From NCBI GenBank assembly GCA_017694885.1, contig JADIMH010000065.1:21453-85452 (forward strand): 64,000 nucleotides of DNA, read 5' to 3'. Under the pieces are notes generated by a model. That model did no database searches. It had not been told where the DNA came from and saw nothing but the letters and a program-made list of their open reading frames with translations. This document shows positions 50,730 to 58,983 of the stretch, piece by piece. The position numbers were made by a program, and so were the translations under genes. How positions within the stretch are numbered: position 1 is the first letter of the stretch; each line of letters opens with the position of its first letter. Origin of the DNA: Candidatus Cryptobacteroides faecipullorum. GTDB taxonomy: Bacteria > Bacteroidota > Bacteroidia > Bacteroidales > UBA932.

Positions 50730-52040
50730 ATGAGCCTTGTAGCTATTGTAGGCAGACCTAATGTCGGCAAATCGACACTGTTCAACCGTCTGGTCGGAAT
50801 GCGTCAGGCAATAGTTGACGAGACGGCAGGGGTAACACGTGACCGCCACTACGGCAAATGTGAATGGTGCGGCCACGAATTCTCTGTTGTGGATACCGGC
50901 GGCTATACGTTCAATTCCGATGACATTTTCGAAGAGGCTATCCGCAGACAGGTAGTCATCGCCATTCAGGAGGCCGACCTTGTACTCTTCATGGTCGAAC
51001 CCGGCACGGGAATCACGGACTATGACGAAGAAATCGCGTCATTGCTCAGGAAAAGCGGCAAGCCGGTCGTGGTTGCCGTAAACAAGGTAGATACCGGGGA
51101 CAAGATGTACGACACCTATCAGTTCTACGCCCTCGGACTCGGTGACATATGGAGCATTTCCGCAGCCAACGGAGGCGGGACCGGAGATCTGCTGGATGAA
51201 ATCGTACGCAGGCTTCCGGACGACAAGGCGTCCGAAATCGATGACAGGGCGGATCTTCCGCACATAGCGATAGTAGGAAAACCGAATGTCGGCAAATCAT
51301 CCCTGGCAAACGCACTGCTCGGAACGGAGCGGAACATAGTCACTCCTATGGCGGGAACTACCCGCGATGCGGTAAGCACCTATTACAACAAATTCGGACA
51401 TGAATTCATGCTGGTGGATACGGCCGGCATGAGAAAAAAGTCCAAGGTGCACGAAGATCTGGAATTCTACTCTGTCATGCGCTCTATCAGAGCAATAGAA
51501 CACTCCGATGTCTGCATCCTGATGATAGATGCCCAAAGCGGTCTCGAAGCCCAGGACATGAACATCTTCAACCTTATCTCAAGAAACAGGAAAGGCTGCG
51601 TTCTGGTAGTCAACAAATGGGACATGATCGAAAAGGACAGCAACACGATGAAAGAGTATACCGACTCGCTCAAAGCCAAACTGGCCCCGTTCAACGACCT
51701 GCCGATCATTTTCACCTCAGTCATAAACAAACAGAGGATCATGGATGTGCTCAATGCCGCCAGACAGGTCTATGAAAACTACTCGCGCAAGATATCCACT
51801 TCGGTCCTCAACGATGCCATGCTGCCGGAAATCGAGAACTACCCTCCACCTGCATGGAAAGGCAAGTACGTGAAGATCAAATATGTCACACAGCTTCCGA
51901 CCAGGTCTCCGTCATTCGCCTTCTTCTGCAATCTACCGCAATACGTCAAAGACCCTTACAAGAGATTCCTCGAGAACAAACTGAGATCGAAATTCGACTT
52001 CAGCGGCTGTCCCGTGCAGATTTTCATAAGGCAGAAATAA
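50730..52040 (+). CDS. der: Ribosome biogenesis GTPase Der (EngA)
   Basis: Der carries two tandem GTPase domains and acts in 50S assembly. The 436-residue protein has GRPNVGKST near residue 8 and GKPNVGKSS near residue 182 (the two G1 motifs), DTGGYTF and [11 protein letters not shown] (G3), NKVD and NKWD (G4), and a C-terminal KH-like domain (VQIFIRQK at the very end). Its neighbour on the other strand, the sensor kinase, converges with it, with 13 bases between the stops. Confidence 0.97.
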   Translation: MSLVAIVGRPNVGKSTLFNRLVGMRQAIVDETAGVTRDRHYGKCEWCGHEFSVVDTGGYTFNSDDIFEEAIRRQVVIAIQEADLVLFMVEPGTGITDYDEEIASLLRKSGKPVVVAVNKVDTGDKMYDTYQFYALGLGDIWSISAANGGGTGDLLDEIVRRLPDDKASEIDDRADLPHIAIVGKPNVGKSSLANALLGTERNIVTPMAGTTRDAVSTYYNKFGHEFMLVDTAGMRKKSKVHEDLEFYSVMRSIRAIEHSDVCILMIDAQSGLEAQDMNIFNLISRNRKGCVLVVNKWDMIEKDSNTMKEYTDSLKAKLAPFNDLPIIFTSVINKQRIMDVLNAARQVYENYSRKISTSVLNDAMLPEIENYPPPAWKGKYVKIKYVTQLPTRSPSFAFFCNLPQYVKDPYKRFLENKLRSKFDFSGCPVQIFIRQK

Positions 52041-52047
52041 GGCAAAG

Positions 52048-52062
52048 ACCGGCTCAGCCGGT
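52048..52062. terminator. Small palindrome between convergent der and the sensor kinase
   Basis: ACCGGC (52048-52053) and GCCGGT (52057-52062) flank TCA. It overlaps the kinase stop codon. A modest candidate terminator. Confidence 0.35.
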
Positions 52063-55000
52063 GTATTTAGGCAGTCTTACGGTAAAACATGCTCCTTTGA
52101 GTACAAAGGATCTCTGGTACATTATCTCACCGTTGCATTTCTCGACTATGTTGCGGCAGATCGCCAGACCGAGTCCGGTTCCGGCACTCTTCGTCGTGAA
52201 GTTCGGAGTGAACAGCTTGCCGAGATTCTCATCCTTGACTCCCGGGCCATTATCCTCGAATACGATATCATAATATCCGTCCTTCATACTGTTGCGCAGG
52301 CAGATCTGTATCATTCCCCGTCTGTAAGCGCCACCTTCTTCAAACTCTTCTTTCTGCTGGATCTCTATTGCCTGGATCGCATTTGTTATAAGGTTGACGA
52401 ATACGCGGATCAGCTGAGGTCTCGGAGCCATTACCATCGCATCCTCCATACCGAGATAGGATATCTCGATGTTTTCCTTGTTGTCGAAAATCACGATCTG
52501 GTCCGTCAGGGTCTTATCCAGATCCATAAGAACCGGGGCCTCACTGTAAAGCTTGGCAAAGGTTGAAAATTCATTGGCGGTATCAGTAAGTATGTCTATA
52601 TGCTCCAGGACTACTGCCGCCACCTTGTCAAACTTATCGTTCCAGGCCGGGTCGTTCTTTTGCTTAAGTCTTATAAGCCTCTGTATTTCAAGCTTTATAG
52701 GAGTAAGAGGATTCTTGATTTCATGAGCTACCTGCCTGGCCATCTCGCTCCACGCCTTGTCCCTTTCGGCCTGGGCCAGCTGACGGCTGCTGTCAGACAG
52801 GTCGTGCACCATCCTGTTATAGGCGTCGACAAGGCCCGAAATCTCGTCATCCTGCCTGTATATGATATATTCAAGCCCGTGAAGATCAGCGGAATTCATC
52901 TTCTTTCCCATTTCGATGAGCGGCCGGAACATGGAATTGACTATGGTAGTACTTATCAGAAGAGTTACAGCCAGAAGAATAAAGAACAGGTTTACGATAG
53001 TGGCCGCATGGAACAGGGCGTCTCTGGTAAAATCATAACTGGTATCCACATACGGGGAACTCAGGATCGCCACCATGTTCCCTTCCGCATTGAACAGAGG
53101 GGAATACAACGCATAATATCTGTGCCCTGCAAGATATTCCTTGTGGATATAGAAACGCTGGTTTCTGTACTTGATATTATAGTATGCATCCTTGTCTATT
53201 CTGGAGCCGATTATCATCCTGTCGAAAATTTCAGGAGAAGTGGATTTGTATACCTTCCCTCCAGGAGTATATATGGTAACATCAGTCTTTGTCGTATTGG
53301 CGACATTCTCCATAAGTGCCGAGAAATCCTGCGATCCCAGATCCCTGTAGCTCTCCGCATACATGCATCTGGACTCCAGAAGAGCCTGTATGGTGCTGAT
53401 CTTGTTCGACATCATGTTAAACAGATTCTGCTCGTTCTTCTTATAGACAAAGGTTGTACTGACTATGGCTATACTCACCAGAGAAAAGAACAGGGCACAG
53501 AAAAGGACGGTATTGATCCTGGAGCGGAAATAGTTTTTCCGGAAAACCTGCTCCTTTTTCCTCCTGCGCCGAGTCACAAGCAACAGTCCGGCATACACTA
53601 TCAATATCAGGTACGAGAATGTCACAAGGTAGGTCATCACGCCTCTGACAGGCCTGGATATGAAGATCACCTCGTCCTGTGAAACCTGATTTGCAAAATG
53701 AAGGTAACCGCCGGCCTTGAAATGCGTATGTCCGTCTCCCAGTACGTCATCTTTCATTATGCTGCTGTCGAGCACCGTAGGATACGCAAACGTACCTTTA
53801 TAGTTGACAAGCTTGCCGGAAATGTATTTTGCATAGGAATAGAGCGGAGGTATAACCACGTCGCCGAGCCTTGAATCGGCTCCGATTATGCTGTAATAGC
53901 CGCTTCCCTCCTTTGCGGATCTGGACTCGATTTCAATGAACATCCTGATTATGCCGCATTCATGGGAATAATAGATGAACCATCCGGTATAGCTGGAACG
54001 TCCGGCATTGTCATAAGTATAGAAAAACCTGGAATTGTCTGCGATCGGGGTCCCTGAACGGAGTTTCTGATTGAAGTAGTCCAGATTCTCCATCGCAGAT
54101 GTCGATGCCCTCCTTCCCGGGCCGGGTCTTAGATCGGAATCCCGGCATGTCGAGACGGAAATGTCATAATCGCGTGTGATTCGGCTAAGATAATTCTCCG
54201 TCAGCCTGTTGATTATTATGATGTCGTTCGCGGCGTCTACGGCAAGCGTAGAAAAGAGAGGGTCGTTGGCAATGCTTTTCTCAACGGACCTGAGCTGAAG
54301 TTCCAGCCCGAGGTCCCTGTCTATGGCAAGCCGGTTGGTCCAGACCATCATCCTGTCCATTTCCTTCCTGAAGCCCAGATTTCCCGCTATCAATGTAAAA
54401 TACAATGCACAGATCCCGGCATACACGAACAGGAACCGGCGGGAAAAGACATTGTACCTCAAGCCTGCGATTTCAGATACCACCGGCTTGAGCATCTGCA
54501 CGAGCAGCAGCAGGGCGAGCAACAGCGAGGTATACGAGACATAAACCCACAGTGTATTCATCGAAATGCTGTTCCATGCATACAGTTCCAGCGAAATGTT
54601 GGAGTTCAGTATCAGGCTCTTCAGGCTGAAATGTATATATGCCGCTGTCAGGATGAAGAATGTGGAAATTATCACATAGTACGACACCCTGCTGTACTTC
54701 CACCTGCTGCGCGAGGCATTCCTGATAAAGACATTGCGCATGATATACGTGCACAGTATATACAGGAAAATATAGGTATTTACAATCAGCAGGGAACCGA
54801 AAGAGTAGAACAGATGGCCGTCCGCATATACGTTCGGAGAAAAAAAAGATACGGAATTCTGAAGCCGCAGCCCCCAGAAATATGCCGTTGCGGTCATCCC
54901 GAAAAGGACAGCCAGGACAAAGAAGTATATCCTGGCACTTTTATGCGTAGTAAGATAAAGGACAACGGATACGGTAAAAAACACCAGGGCAAGCCAGCGG

Positions 55001-55686
55001 AACATCGAAGCATCTACAGGAGGCATGTCCGGCCTGGCCTCGGCTATGACCTTGAACATCGGTTCAGAATCCAGACAGACAGTCGAGCCGCCGTCATAGC
55101 TGACAGGCATTATAAAATAATTCGACGGCAGCCTCAGTTCAGGATTGACACCGTTTTCAGCGCTGTTTACGTCGGAATAGAAATTATCCTTTATCTCAAG
55201 GCCGCCTATGACCTTACAGCCTACATTATCGGTAATGTAATAGATGACATACCATTTGGAACCCAAGTTGACATAGGCCGGGGTTTCCTTGACGTCCGCA
55301 AGCGGCGAAGCCAGGCTGCCCCTGAGATTAGAAAGACGGTAGAATATAAGCCTGGAACCTATATCGTCGTTTATCACGGGAAACTGGTTGCTCCATGACT
55401 GGAGAGTATCATAGACATACCTGTAAATGACCATGTCTTCCGGAAGGTCATCGATTTCACCCCAGCGGCTGCTGTCCTGGTTCAAGGCCACGGTCATATG
55501 CTTTTCCAGCAGCGCAATCCTTTTCTCCAGGCGGAGTGCCGTCCTGGCCGCTATCCTGTCCGAGTCGCCGGATTCGGTATTCACCATCAGCGACATGAAG
55601 AAAAAAACGACAGCCAGCAGAACCGCTATTGTGCTTGCCTTTGTCCTTATATATTCCAGTTTCCCCATTGAATTGCTACTATTCAT
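52054..55686 (-). CDS. Very large membrane sensor histidine kinase (NtrY-like)
   Basis: The start at 55686 overlaps the rlmH stop as ATGAATAG (1210 residues); an ATG at 55668 is an alternative. The N-terminal transmembrane helix (about residues 20-40) precedes a roughly 180-residue extracytoplasmic region. A cluster of about seven hydrophobic segments (roughly 225-440) follows, then a second sensor region (about 450-680) and two further membrane segments. A third sensor region ends in another helix before a HAMP-like linker. The catalytic part has the H-box VAHEIKNPLTPIKLEI with the phospho-accepting His near residue 988, then the N-box (NLITNAIQAI), DNGPG and TGLGLAI G-boxes. No response regulator gene is adjacent. 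The ligand and target are unknown. Confidence 0.88.
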   Translation of the reverse strand: MNSSNSMGKLEYIRTKASTIAVLLAVVFFFMSLMVNTESGDSDRIAARTALRLEKRIALLEKHMTVALNQDSSRWGEIDDLPEDMVIYRYVYDTLQSWSNQFPVINDDIGSRLIFYRLSNLRGSLASPLADVKETPAYVNLGSKWYVIYYITDNVGCKVIGGLEIKDNFYSDVNSAENGVNPELRLPSNYFIMPVSYDGGSTVCLDSEPMFKVIAEARPDMPPVDASMFRWLALVFFTVSVVLYLTTHKSARIYFFVLAVLFGMTATAYFWGLRLQNSVSFFSPNVYADGHLFYSFGSLLIVNTYIFLYILCTYIMRNVFIRNASRSRWKYSRVSYYVIISTFFILTAAYIHFSLKSLILNSNISLELYAWNSISMNTLWVYVSYTSLLLALLLLVQMLKPVVSEIAGLRYNVFSRRFLFVYAGICALYFTLIAGNLGFRKEMDRMMVWTNRLAIDRDLGLELQLRSVEKSIANDPLFSTLAVDAANDIIIINRLTENYLSRITRDYDISVSTCRDSDLRPGPGRRASTSAMENLDYFNQKLRSGTPIADNSRFFYTYDNAGRSSYTGWFIYYSHECGIIRMFIEIESRSAKEGSGYYSIIGADSRLGDVVIPPLYSYAKYISGKLVNYKGTFAYPTVLDSSIMKDDVLGDGHTHFKAGGYLHFANQVSQDEVIFISRPVRGVMTYLVTFSYLILIVYAGLLLVTRRRRKKEQVFRKNYFRSRINTVLFCALFFSLVSIAIVSTTFVYKKNEQNLFNMMSNKISTIQALLESRCMYAESYRDLGSQDFSALMENVANTTKTDVTIYTPGGKVYKSTSPEIFDRMIIGSRIDKDAYYNIKYRNQRFYIHKEYLAGHRYYALYSPLFNAEGNMVAILSSPYVDTSYDFTRDALFHAATIVNLFFILLAVTLLISTTIVNSMFRPLIEMGKKMNSADLHGLEYIIYRQDDEISGLVDAYNRMVHDLSDSSRQLAQAERDKAWSEMARQVAHEIKNPLTPIKLEIQRLIRLKQKNDPAWNDKFDKVAAVVLEHIDILTDTANEFSTFAKLYSEAPVLMDLDKTLTDQIVIFDNKENIEISYLGMEDAMVMAPRPQLIRVFVNLITNAIQAIEIQQKEEFEEGGAYRRGMIQICLRNSMKDGYYDIVFEDNGPGVKDENLGKLFTPNFTTKSAGTGLGLAICRNIVEKCNGEIMYQRSFVLKGACFTVRLPKYTG

Positions 55687-56152
55687 GATGATACGGCTCA
55701 CCCTTCATTATGGTGAACGCCCTGTAAAGCTGTTCCGTGAATATCGTACGGACCATCTGATGGGAAAAAGTCATCCTTGAAAGCGAGATCATGCCGTTTG
55801 CCCGGCTGTATACCTGAGAAGAAAAACCGTACGGTCCGCCTATGACAAAAACTATATTCCGTCCTCCCGAGGAGATCTTTTTCTCCAGCATGAGGGCCCA
55901 CTCTTTTGAAGTATATTCCTTTCCTTTCTCGTCAAGCAATATCACCTCATCCGCATCTTTCAGATTCTTCAGGATAAGCTGCCCCTCTTTCTCTTTTATC
56001 TGATCCTTTGAAAGGGCCGAAATATTTTTCAGGTCAGGAATTTCGACAACGGAAAACGGCATATAATGTTTCAGTCTGGCACAATACGTCTGCAGACCTT
56101 CCCAAATCCAGTTCCGATCGGTTTTCCCGACAGTAAGCAATGTGATATTCAT
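55679..56152 (-). CDS. rlmH: 23S rRNA (pseudouridine-1915-N3) methyltransferase RlmH
   Basis: The start at 56152 (157 residues, MNITLLTVGKT) lies 15 bases downstream of a TATATTTG -7 box, which rules out the ATG at 56170. The SPOUT fold is visible with FVIGGPYGFSSQVYSRANGMISLSRMTFSHQMVRTIFTEQLYRA, the knot region that binds SAM. RlmH methylates helix 69 of 23S rRNA. It overlaps the sensor kinase start by 8 bases. Confidence 0.96.
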   Translation of the reverse strand: MNITLLTVGKTDRNWIWEGLQTYCARLKHYMPFSVVEIPDLKNISALSKDQIKEKEGQLILKNLKDADEVILLDEKGKEYTSKEWALMLEKKISSGGRNIVFVIGGPYGFSSQVYSRANGMISLSRMTFSHQMVRTIFTEQLYRAFTIMKGEPYHHE

Positions 56153-56167
56153 AAAGTTCCCCTTTTG

Positions 56168-56199
56168 CAAATATATAAACGTGGCTCGGTATTTGCAAT
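56168..56199 (-). promoter_or_regulatory. Promoter of rlmH
   Basis: On the minus strand ATTG (56196-56199), a 20-base spacer and TATATTTG (56168-56175) match the consensus. It is divergent from the DUF4783 gene. Confidence 0.65.
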
Positions 56200-56211
56200 A
56201 TTCAGCCGGGC

Positions 56212-56219
56212 TATATTTG
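56212..56219 (+). promoter_or_regulatory. -7 box of the DUF4783 gene
   Basis: TATATTTG fits TAnnTTTG, 21 bases before the start. TTTG at 56192-56195 is only 16 bases upstream, short for the usual spacer. Confidence 0.45.
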
Positions 56220-56240
56220 AATGTGTGAACAGTATTTCAG

Positions 56241-56645
56241 ATGAAGAATGCTTTAAACATCGCATCGGCTTTGATTTCCCTATTCATCGGGACAGTCTCA
56301 TCGGCTCAGGACAGCGGCTATGACGTATTTGTGCCTATTACCAAATATCTTCAGGCCGGTGATGCCGACAAGCTTTCCGCCTGGTTCGCAGACAACCTTG
56401 AAGTAACCATATTCACGGTCACGAACGACTCGAGCCGCAGCCAGGCGAGACAGATCCTCAAGACATTCTTCAATTCCTATACGCCCAGATCATTCGACAT
56501 CACCCACAAGGCCGGAAGGGCAAACATGAAATACGCTCTCGGTTCGCTCAATGCAGGAGGCGAGATATTCGTAGTTACGATCTTCGTAAGCTATAAAGAC
56601 ACTTCTTATAAAATCCAACAGTTGAAAATAGAACGGATACAGTAG
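56241..56645 (+). CDS. DUF4783-like small secreted protein
   Basis: The 134-residue product has a signal peptide (about residues 1-22, ending SSAQ) and a compact alpha+beta fold resembling NTF2-like domains (FVPITKYLQAGDADKLSAWFADNLEVTIF, QILKTFFNSYTPRSFDITHKAG, FVVTIFVSYKDTSYKIQQLKIERIQ). I recall this as DUF4783 of Bacteroidota, of unknown function. It is periplasmic by its signal. It stops 2 bases before a sigma-54-like element. Confidence 0.75.
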   Translation: MKNALNIASALISLFIGTVSSAQDSGYDVFVPITKYLQAGDADKLSAWFADNLEVTIFTVTNDSSRSQARQILKTFFNSYTPRSFDITHKAGRANMKYALGSLNAGGEIFVVTIFVSYKDTSYKIQQLKIERIQ

Positions 56646-56647
56646 TT

Positions 56648-56663
56648 TGGCACAGTAATTGCA
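56648..56663 (+). promoter_or_regulatory. Sigma-54 (RpoN)-type promoter
   Basis: TGGCAC at 56648-56653 and TTGCA at 56659-56663 match the sigma-54 consensus TGGCAC-N5-TTGC exactly, with 10 bases between the invariant GG (56649-56650) and GC (56661-56662). The element sits just after the DUF4783 stop, in the 134-base gap before the convergent M16 gene. Transcription would start near 56674. Confidence 0.55.
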
Positions 56664-56673
56664 AAACTCTTAA

Positions 56674-56750
56674 ACCGGTTAGTTTAGTTGTTAATAATAG
56701 GGTTATAGTGAAAAGAGGCTGAGTTGTGAAATTCAGCCTCTTTATCTTTT
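56674..56750 (+). ncRNA. Candidate sigma-54-dependent small RNA
   Basis: If the sigma-54 element at 56648-56663 is active, the transcript begins near 56674 and meets the strong terminator at 56712-56743, giving a short RNA of about 75 bases. It begins with the palindrome AACCGGTT (56673-56680). No open reading frame longer than a few codons is present. The existence of a transcript is an inference; the promoter could be spurious. Confidence 0.3.
56712..56743. terminator. Bidirectional rho-independent terminator
   Basis: AAAGAGGCTGA (56712-56722) pairs with TCAGCCTCTTT (56733-56743) around a 10-base loop, followed by ATCTTTTATATCTTTT on the plus strand and TTTTC on the minus strand. It would serve the DUF4783 gene or candidate RNA and the M16 gene from opposite sides. 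Confidence 0.85.
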
Positions 56751-56779
56751 ATATCTTTTACGGTCTGTCAGACCACAGT

Positions 56780-58015
56780 TTACAGATATATCAGCCGGCT
56801 GCAGTCCGTCTGGCCGAATATGCGCCGGGCAGAATCGCGTATTGCGGCGGCGGTAACCGCTTCTACCTTTTCCCTGGTCTGGATGTCGGACATGACCGTG
56901 CCGTATGCCAGCAGGCTTTTCCCCATCGACAGACACTGCGATTCACCGTTGTCGGAAGCTATGGCGAGCTGGCCCAGGAACTGTTTTCTGGCTGCTTTCA
57001 GTTTTGTCTGGCTAAGTTCCGAGTCCTGCAGTTTCCGGACCTCCTTCCCGATGACTTCAAGGCATTTCTCATAATTGCTCCGGTCGCAACCGAAACTTAT
57101 GGCGGCTATTCCGGCATCGGCATACTGGGTATATGAACATTCGACACCATAGACCCATCCGTATTTCTCCCGAAGAGCGGAATTCAATATGGAATTGCTC
57201 GCCGGCCCGCCGAGAATGTTGCAGAGAAGGGCTGCCGAAATCCTGTCGGGATCCTCGTACAGAGACGGAGCGGTATTGCCTATGATACAGTTAACCTGAT
57301 GATTATGCTTGTTCAGGGTCTTGTCGAAACGGCAGGCAGCAAATACTTCCGGCAATGGCGGCTCCACCGGGGCCGGAATACCTGTCCCGGCAGTAAAGAA
57401 TTTTCCGGAAAGCCGCTCTATGCGGTCCGCCATCTGACTTTCAGATACATCGGCCACCACAGTAAAGGCCATATCACCAGGGATGAACTTTTCGGCAATG
57501 AACCTGTGCAGTTCGCTGCCGGTTATCCTTTTTACGGAAGCCGAAGTCCCCAATATGGGGCGGGACAGAGGATGTCCCTGAAAAAGAAGTTCTTCGAACC
57601 GGTCATATATCTCCTCGGAAGGGGAATCCTTATATGAATTGATTTCATCGATTACCACTCCTTTTTCTTTCTCGATTTCCTTTTCGGGAAAAGTCGCGGA
57701 TGTAGCGAGTTCAAGCAGAAGCGATGCCGCCTTGCCAAGATCCTCCTTAAGGACAGTGGCATGTATAACTATCTCTTCCTTAGTAGTATATGCATTCAGC
57801 TCGCCTCCGAGCCTGTCAAGGTACGAATTGACTGCCGAAGCACTTTTACGCGCGGTCCCTTTAAACAAGGTATGTTCGGTAAAATGCGCAATACCGCTAT
57901 GATACCCGTCCTCGTCCCTTGTCCCGCATTTTATGCTCAGGGCGCAATAAGCGACCGAGCTTCCGCTTCTCCTGACCGCATATTTCATCCCGCAGTCAGT
58001 CACTCCTATAATCAT
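56780..58015 (-). CDS. M16-family zinc peptidase (insulinase-like)
   Basis: The 411-residue single-module M16 peptidase carries the inverted zinc motif HFTEH (His44, Glu47, His48) and the downstream conserved IDEINSYKDSPSEEIYDRFEELLF. The C-terminal half is the inactive partner domain (ALLCNILGGPASNSILNSALREKYGWVYGVECSY). M16B members act in periplasmic or cytoplasmic peptide degradation; no signal peptide is seen, so a cytoplasmic role is likely. It is 18 bases downstream of a hypothetical secreted protein on the same strand. Confidence 0.94.
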   Translation of the reverse strand: MIIGVTDCGMKYAVRRSGSSVAYCALSIKCGTRDEDGYHSGIAHFTEHTLFKGTARKSASAVNSYLDRLGGELNAYTTKEEIVIHATVLKEDLGKAASLLLELATSATFPEKEIEKEKGVVIDEINSYKDSPSEEIYDRFEELLFQGHPLSRPILGTSASVKRITGSELHRFIAEKFIPGDMAFTVVADVSESQMADRIERLSGKFFTAGTGIPAPVEPPLPEVFAACRFDKTLNKHNHQVNCIIGNTAPSLYEDPDRISAALLCNILGGPASNSILNSALREKYGWVYGVECSYTQYADAGIAAISFGCDRSNYEKCLEVIGKEVRKLQDSELSQTKLKAARKQFLGQLAIASDNGESQCLSMGKSLLAYGTVMSDIQTREKVEAVTAAAIRDSARRIFGQTDCSRLIYL

Positions 58016-58033
58016 AGATGAAGAAAAGATGGA

Positions 58034-58885
58034 TCAGTCAATAACATCGGCAATCCGCTTGACATCCTCTACCAGGAAGCCGGGCCCTACCTTTCTGGTA
58101 ATGCGGTGCTTTCTGAAGTAATACAGATCTCCGGTCCCGACATCAATCAGCATCTTATAACAGAAAGATCCAGGCTGCGGATTTTCAGGACATACGATAT
58201 AGCTGACAACCGTATTTGCCGCATTCCCGCTTACATATTCATCGGCGGAATCGGTATCGGCAACAATCACAGGCGCTCCCAGATACCTTTCCCTCAGCAC
58301 CGGGGTCACCTCGTCCGAAAGATCTTCTTCGGCCATAACGAGCTGTTTGCCCTTTATCTCGTCAATATTGTTGGAATACGCGATCAGAGAACTGTACGCA
58401 ACGAAGTCGGTAGCTATAGAAGACAGCACGTGCTGCTGTATAATATCCAAAATAAGAGGAAGGAAAACCGTCTCCCTGCCTGTCGGAGAATCCGCTGCGG
58501 CATAAGGAAAGGTTATAAGGTCGAGCATCCCGTCTATGCCCTTTTCCGCACCTTGGCCCCCTTTTACCAGGGACAGGAATTCGATACCGGGCTCGCTCTC
58601 CCGTCTGAACTGGCCCTTCACCTTGATCAGGAAATAGTAGTCAGGATTCGTCTTCAGCTGACGGAAATCCTCAAGAGAGCAGAATTCATAAGGAGAAACC
58701 GTCCAGTTCTCCCTTACCGCCTCCTGTATGGACGAATCATAGAATATGTTTCCTGAAAGTACAACCTTGGTCACTTTCTCCGTAAAATCCTCAATCTTCA
58801 CTTTCTTTGTCGTAAGCTGTGCCTGTGCCGACATATTTGCCTGGATGCACAGCACGGTAAGTACAGACAGCAATATTTTTTTCAT
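58034..58885 (-). CDS. Secreted protein of unknown function
   Basis: The start at 58885 (283 residues, MKKILLSVLTVL) places a clean signal peptide at residues 1-22 (ending MSAQAQ); the longer frame would place charged residues before it. The mature protein is mixed alpha/beta with VTKVVLSGNIFYDSSIQEAV near the start and a conserved-looking YYFLIKVKGQFRRESEPGIEFLSLVKGG segment. The C-terminal DVGTGDLYYFRKHRI resembles a small beta-sheet domain. I do not recognise the family. It probably is co-transcribed with the M16 peptidase. Confidence 0.6.
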   Translation of the reverse strand: MKKILLSVLTVLCIQANMSAQAQLTTKKVKIEDFTEKVTKVVLSGNIFYDSSIQEAVRENWTVSPYEFCSLEDFRQLKTNPDYYFLIKVKGQFRRESEPGIEFLSLVKGGQGAEKGIDGMLDLITFPYAAADSPTGRETVFLPLILDIIQQHVLSSIATDFVAYSSLIAYSNNIDEIKGKQLVMAEEDLSDEVTPVLRERYLGAPVIVADTDSADEYVSGNAANTVVSYIVCPENPQPGSFCYKMLIDVGTGDLYYFRKHRITRKVGPGFLVEDVKRIADVID

Positions 58886-58957
58886 TTCGATTCCTCGTCT
58901 AATCAGTAAAAGAATAACTTTATCCGTCAAACTCCGCAAAGTTAGATATAATTTTAA

Positions 58958-58965
58958 TAACTTTG
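58958..58965 (+). promoter_or_regulatory. -7 box of dnaX
   Basis: TAACTTTG fits TAnnTTTG, 18 bases before the ATG at 58984. It argues against the in-frame TTG at 58975 as the start. Confidence 0.5.
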
Positions 58966-58983
58966 TAAGATATCTTGTCAGTT

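Noticed and set aside
52600..53682. 360-residue antisense reading frame opposite the sensor kinase
   Set aside because: The kinase frame has clear H, N and G boxes, and the antisense frame crosses no plausible promoter.
58975..58983. TTG start for dnaX
   Set aside because: An ATG 9 bases downstream fits the family start and lies at a normal distance from the -7 box.
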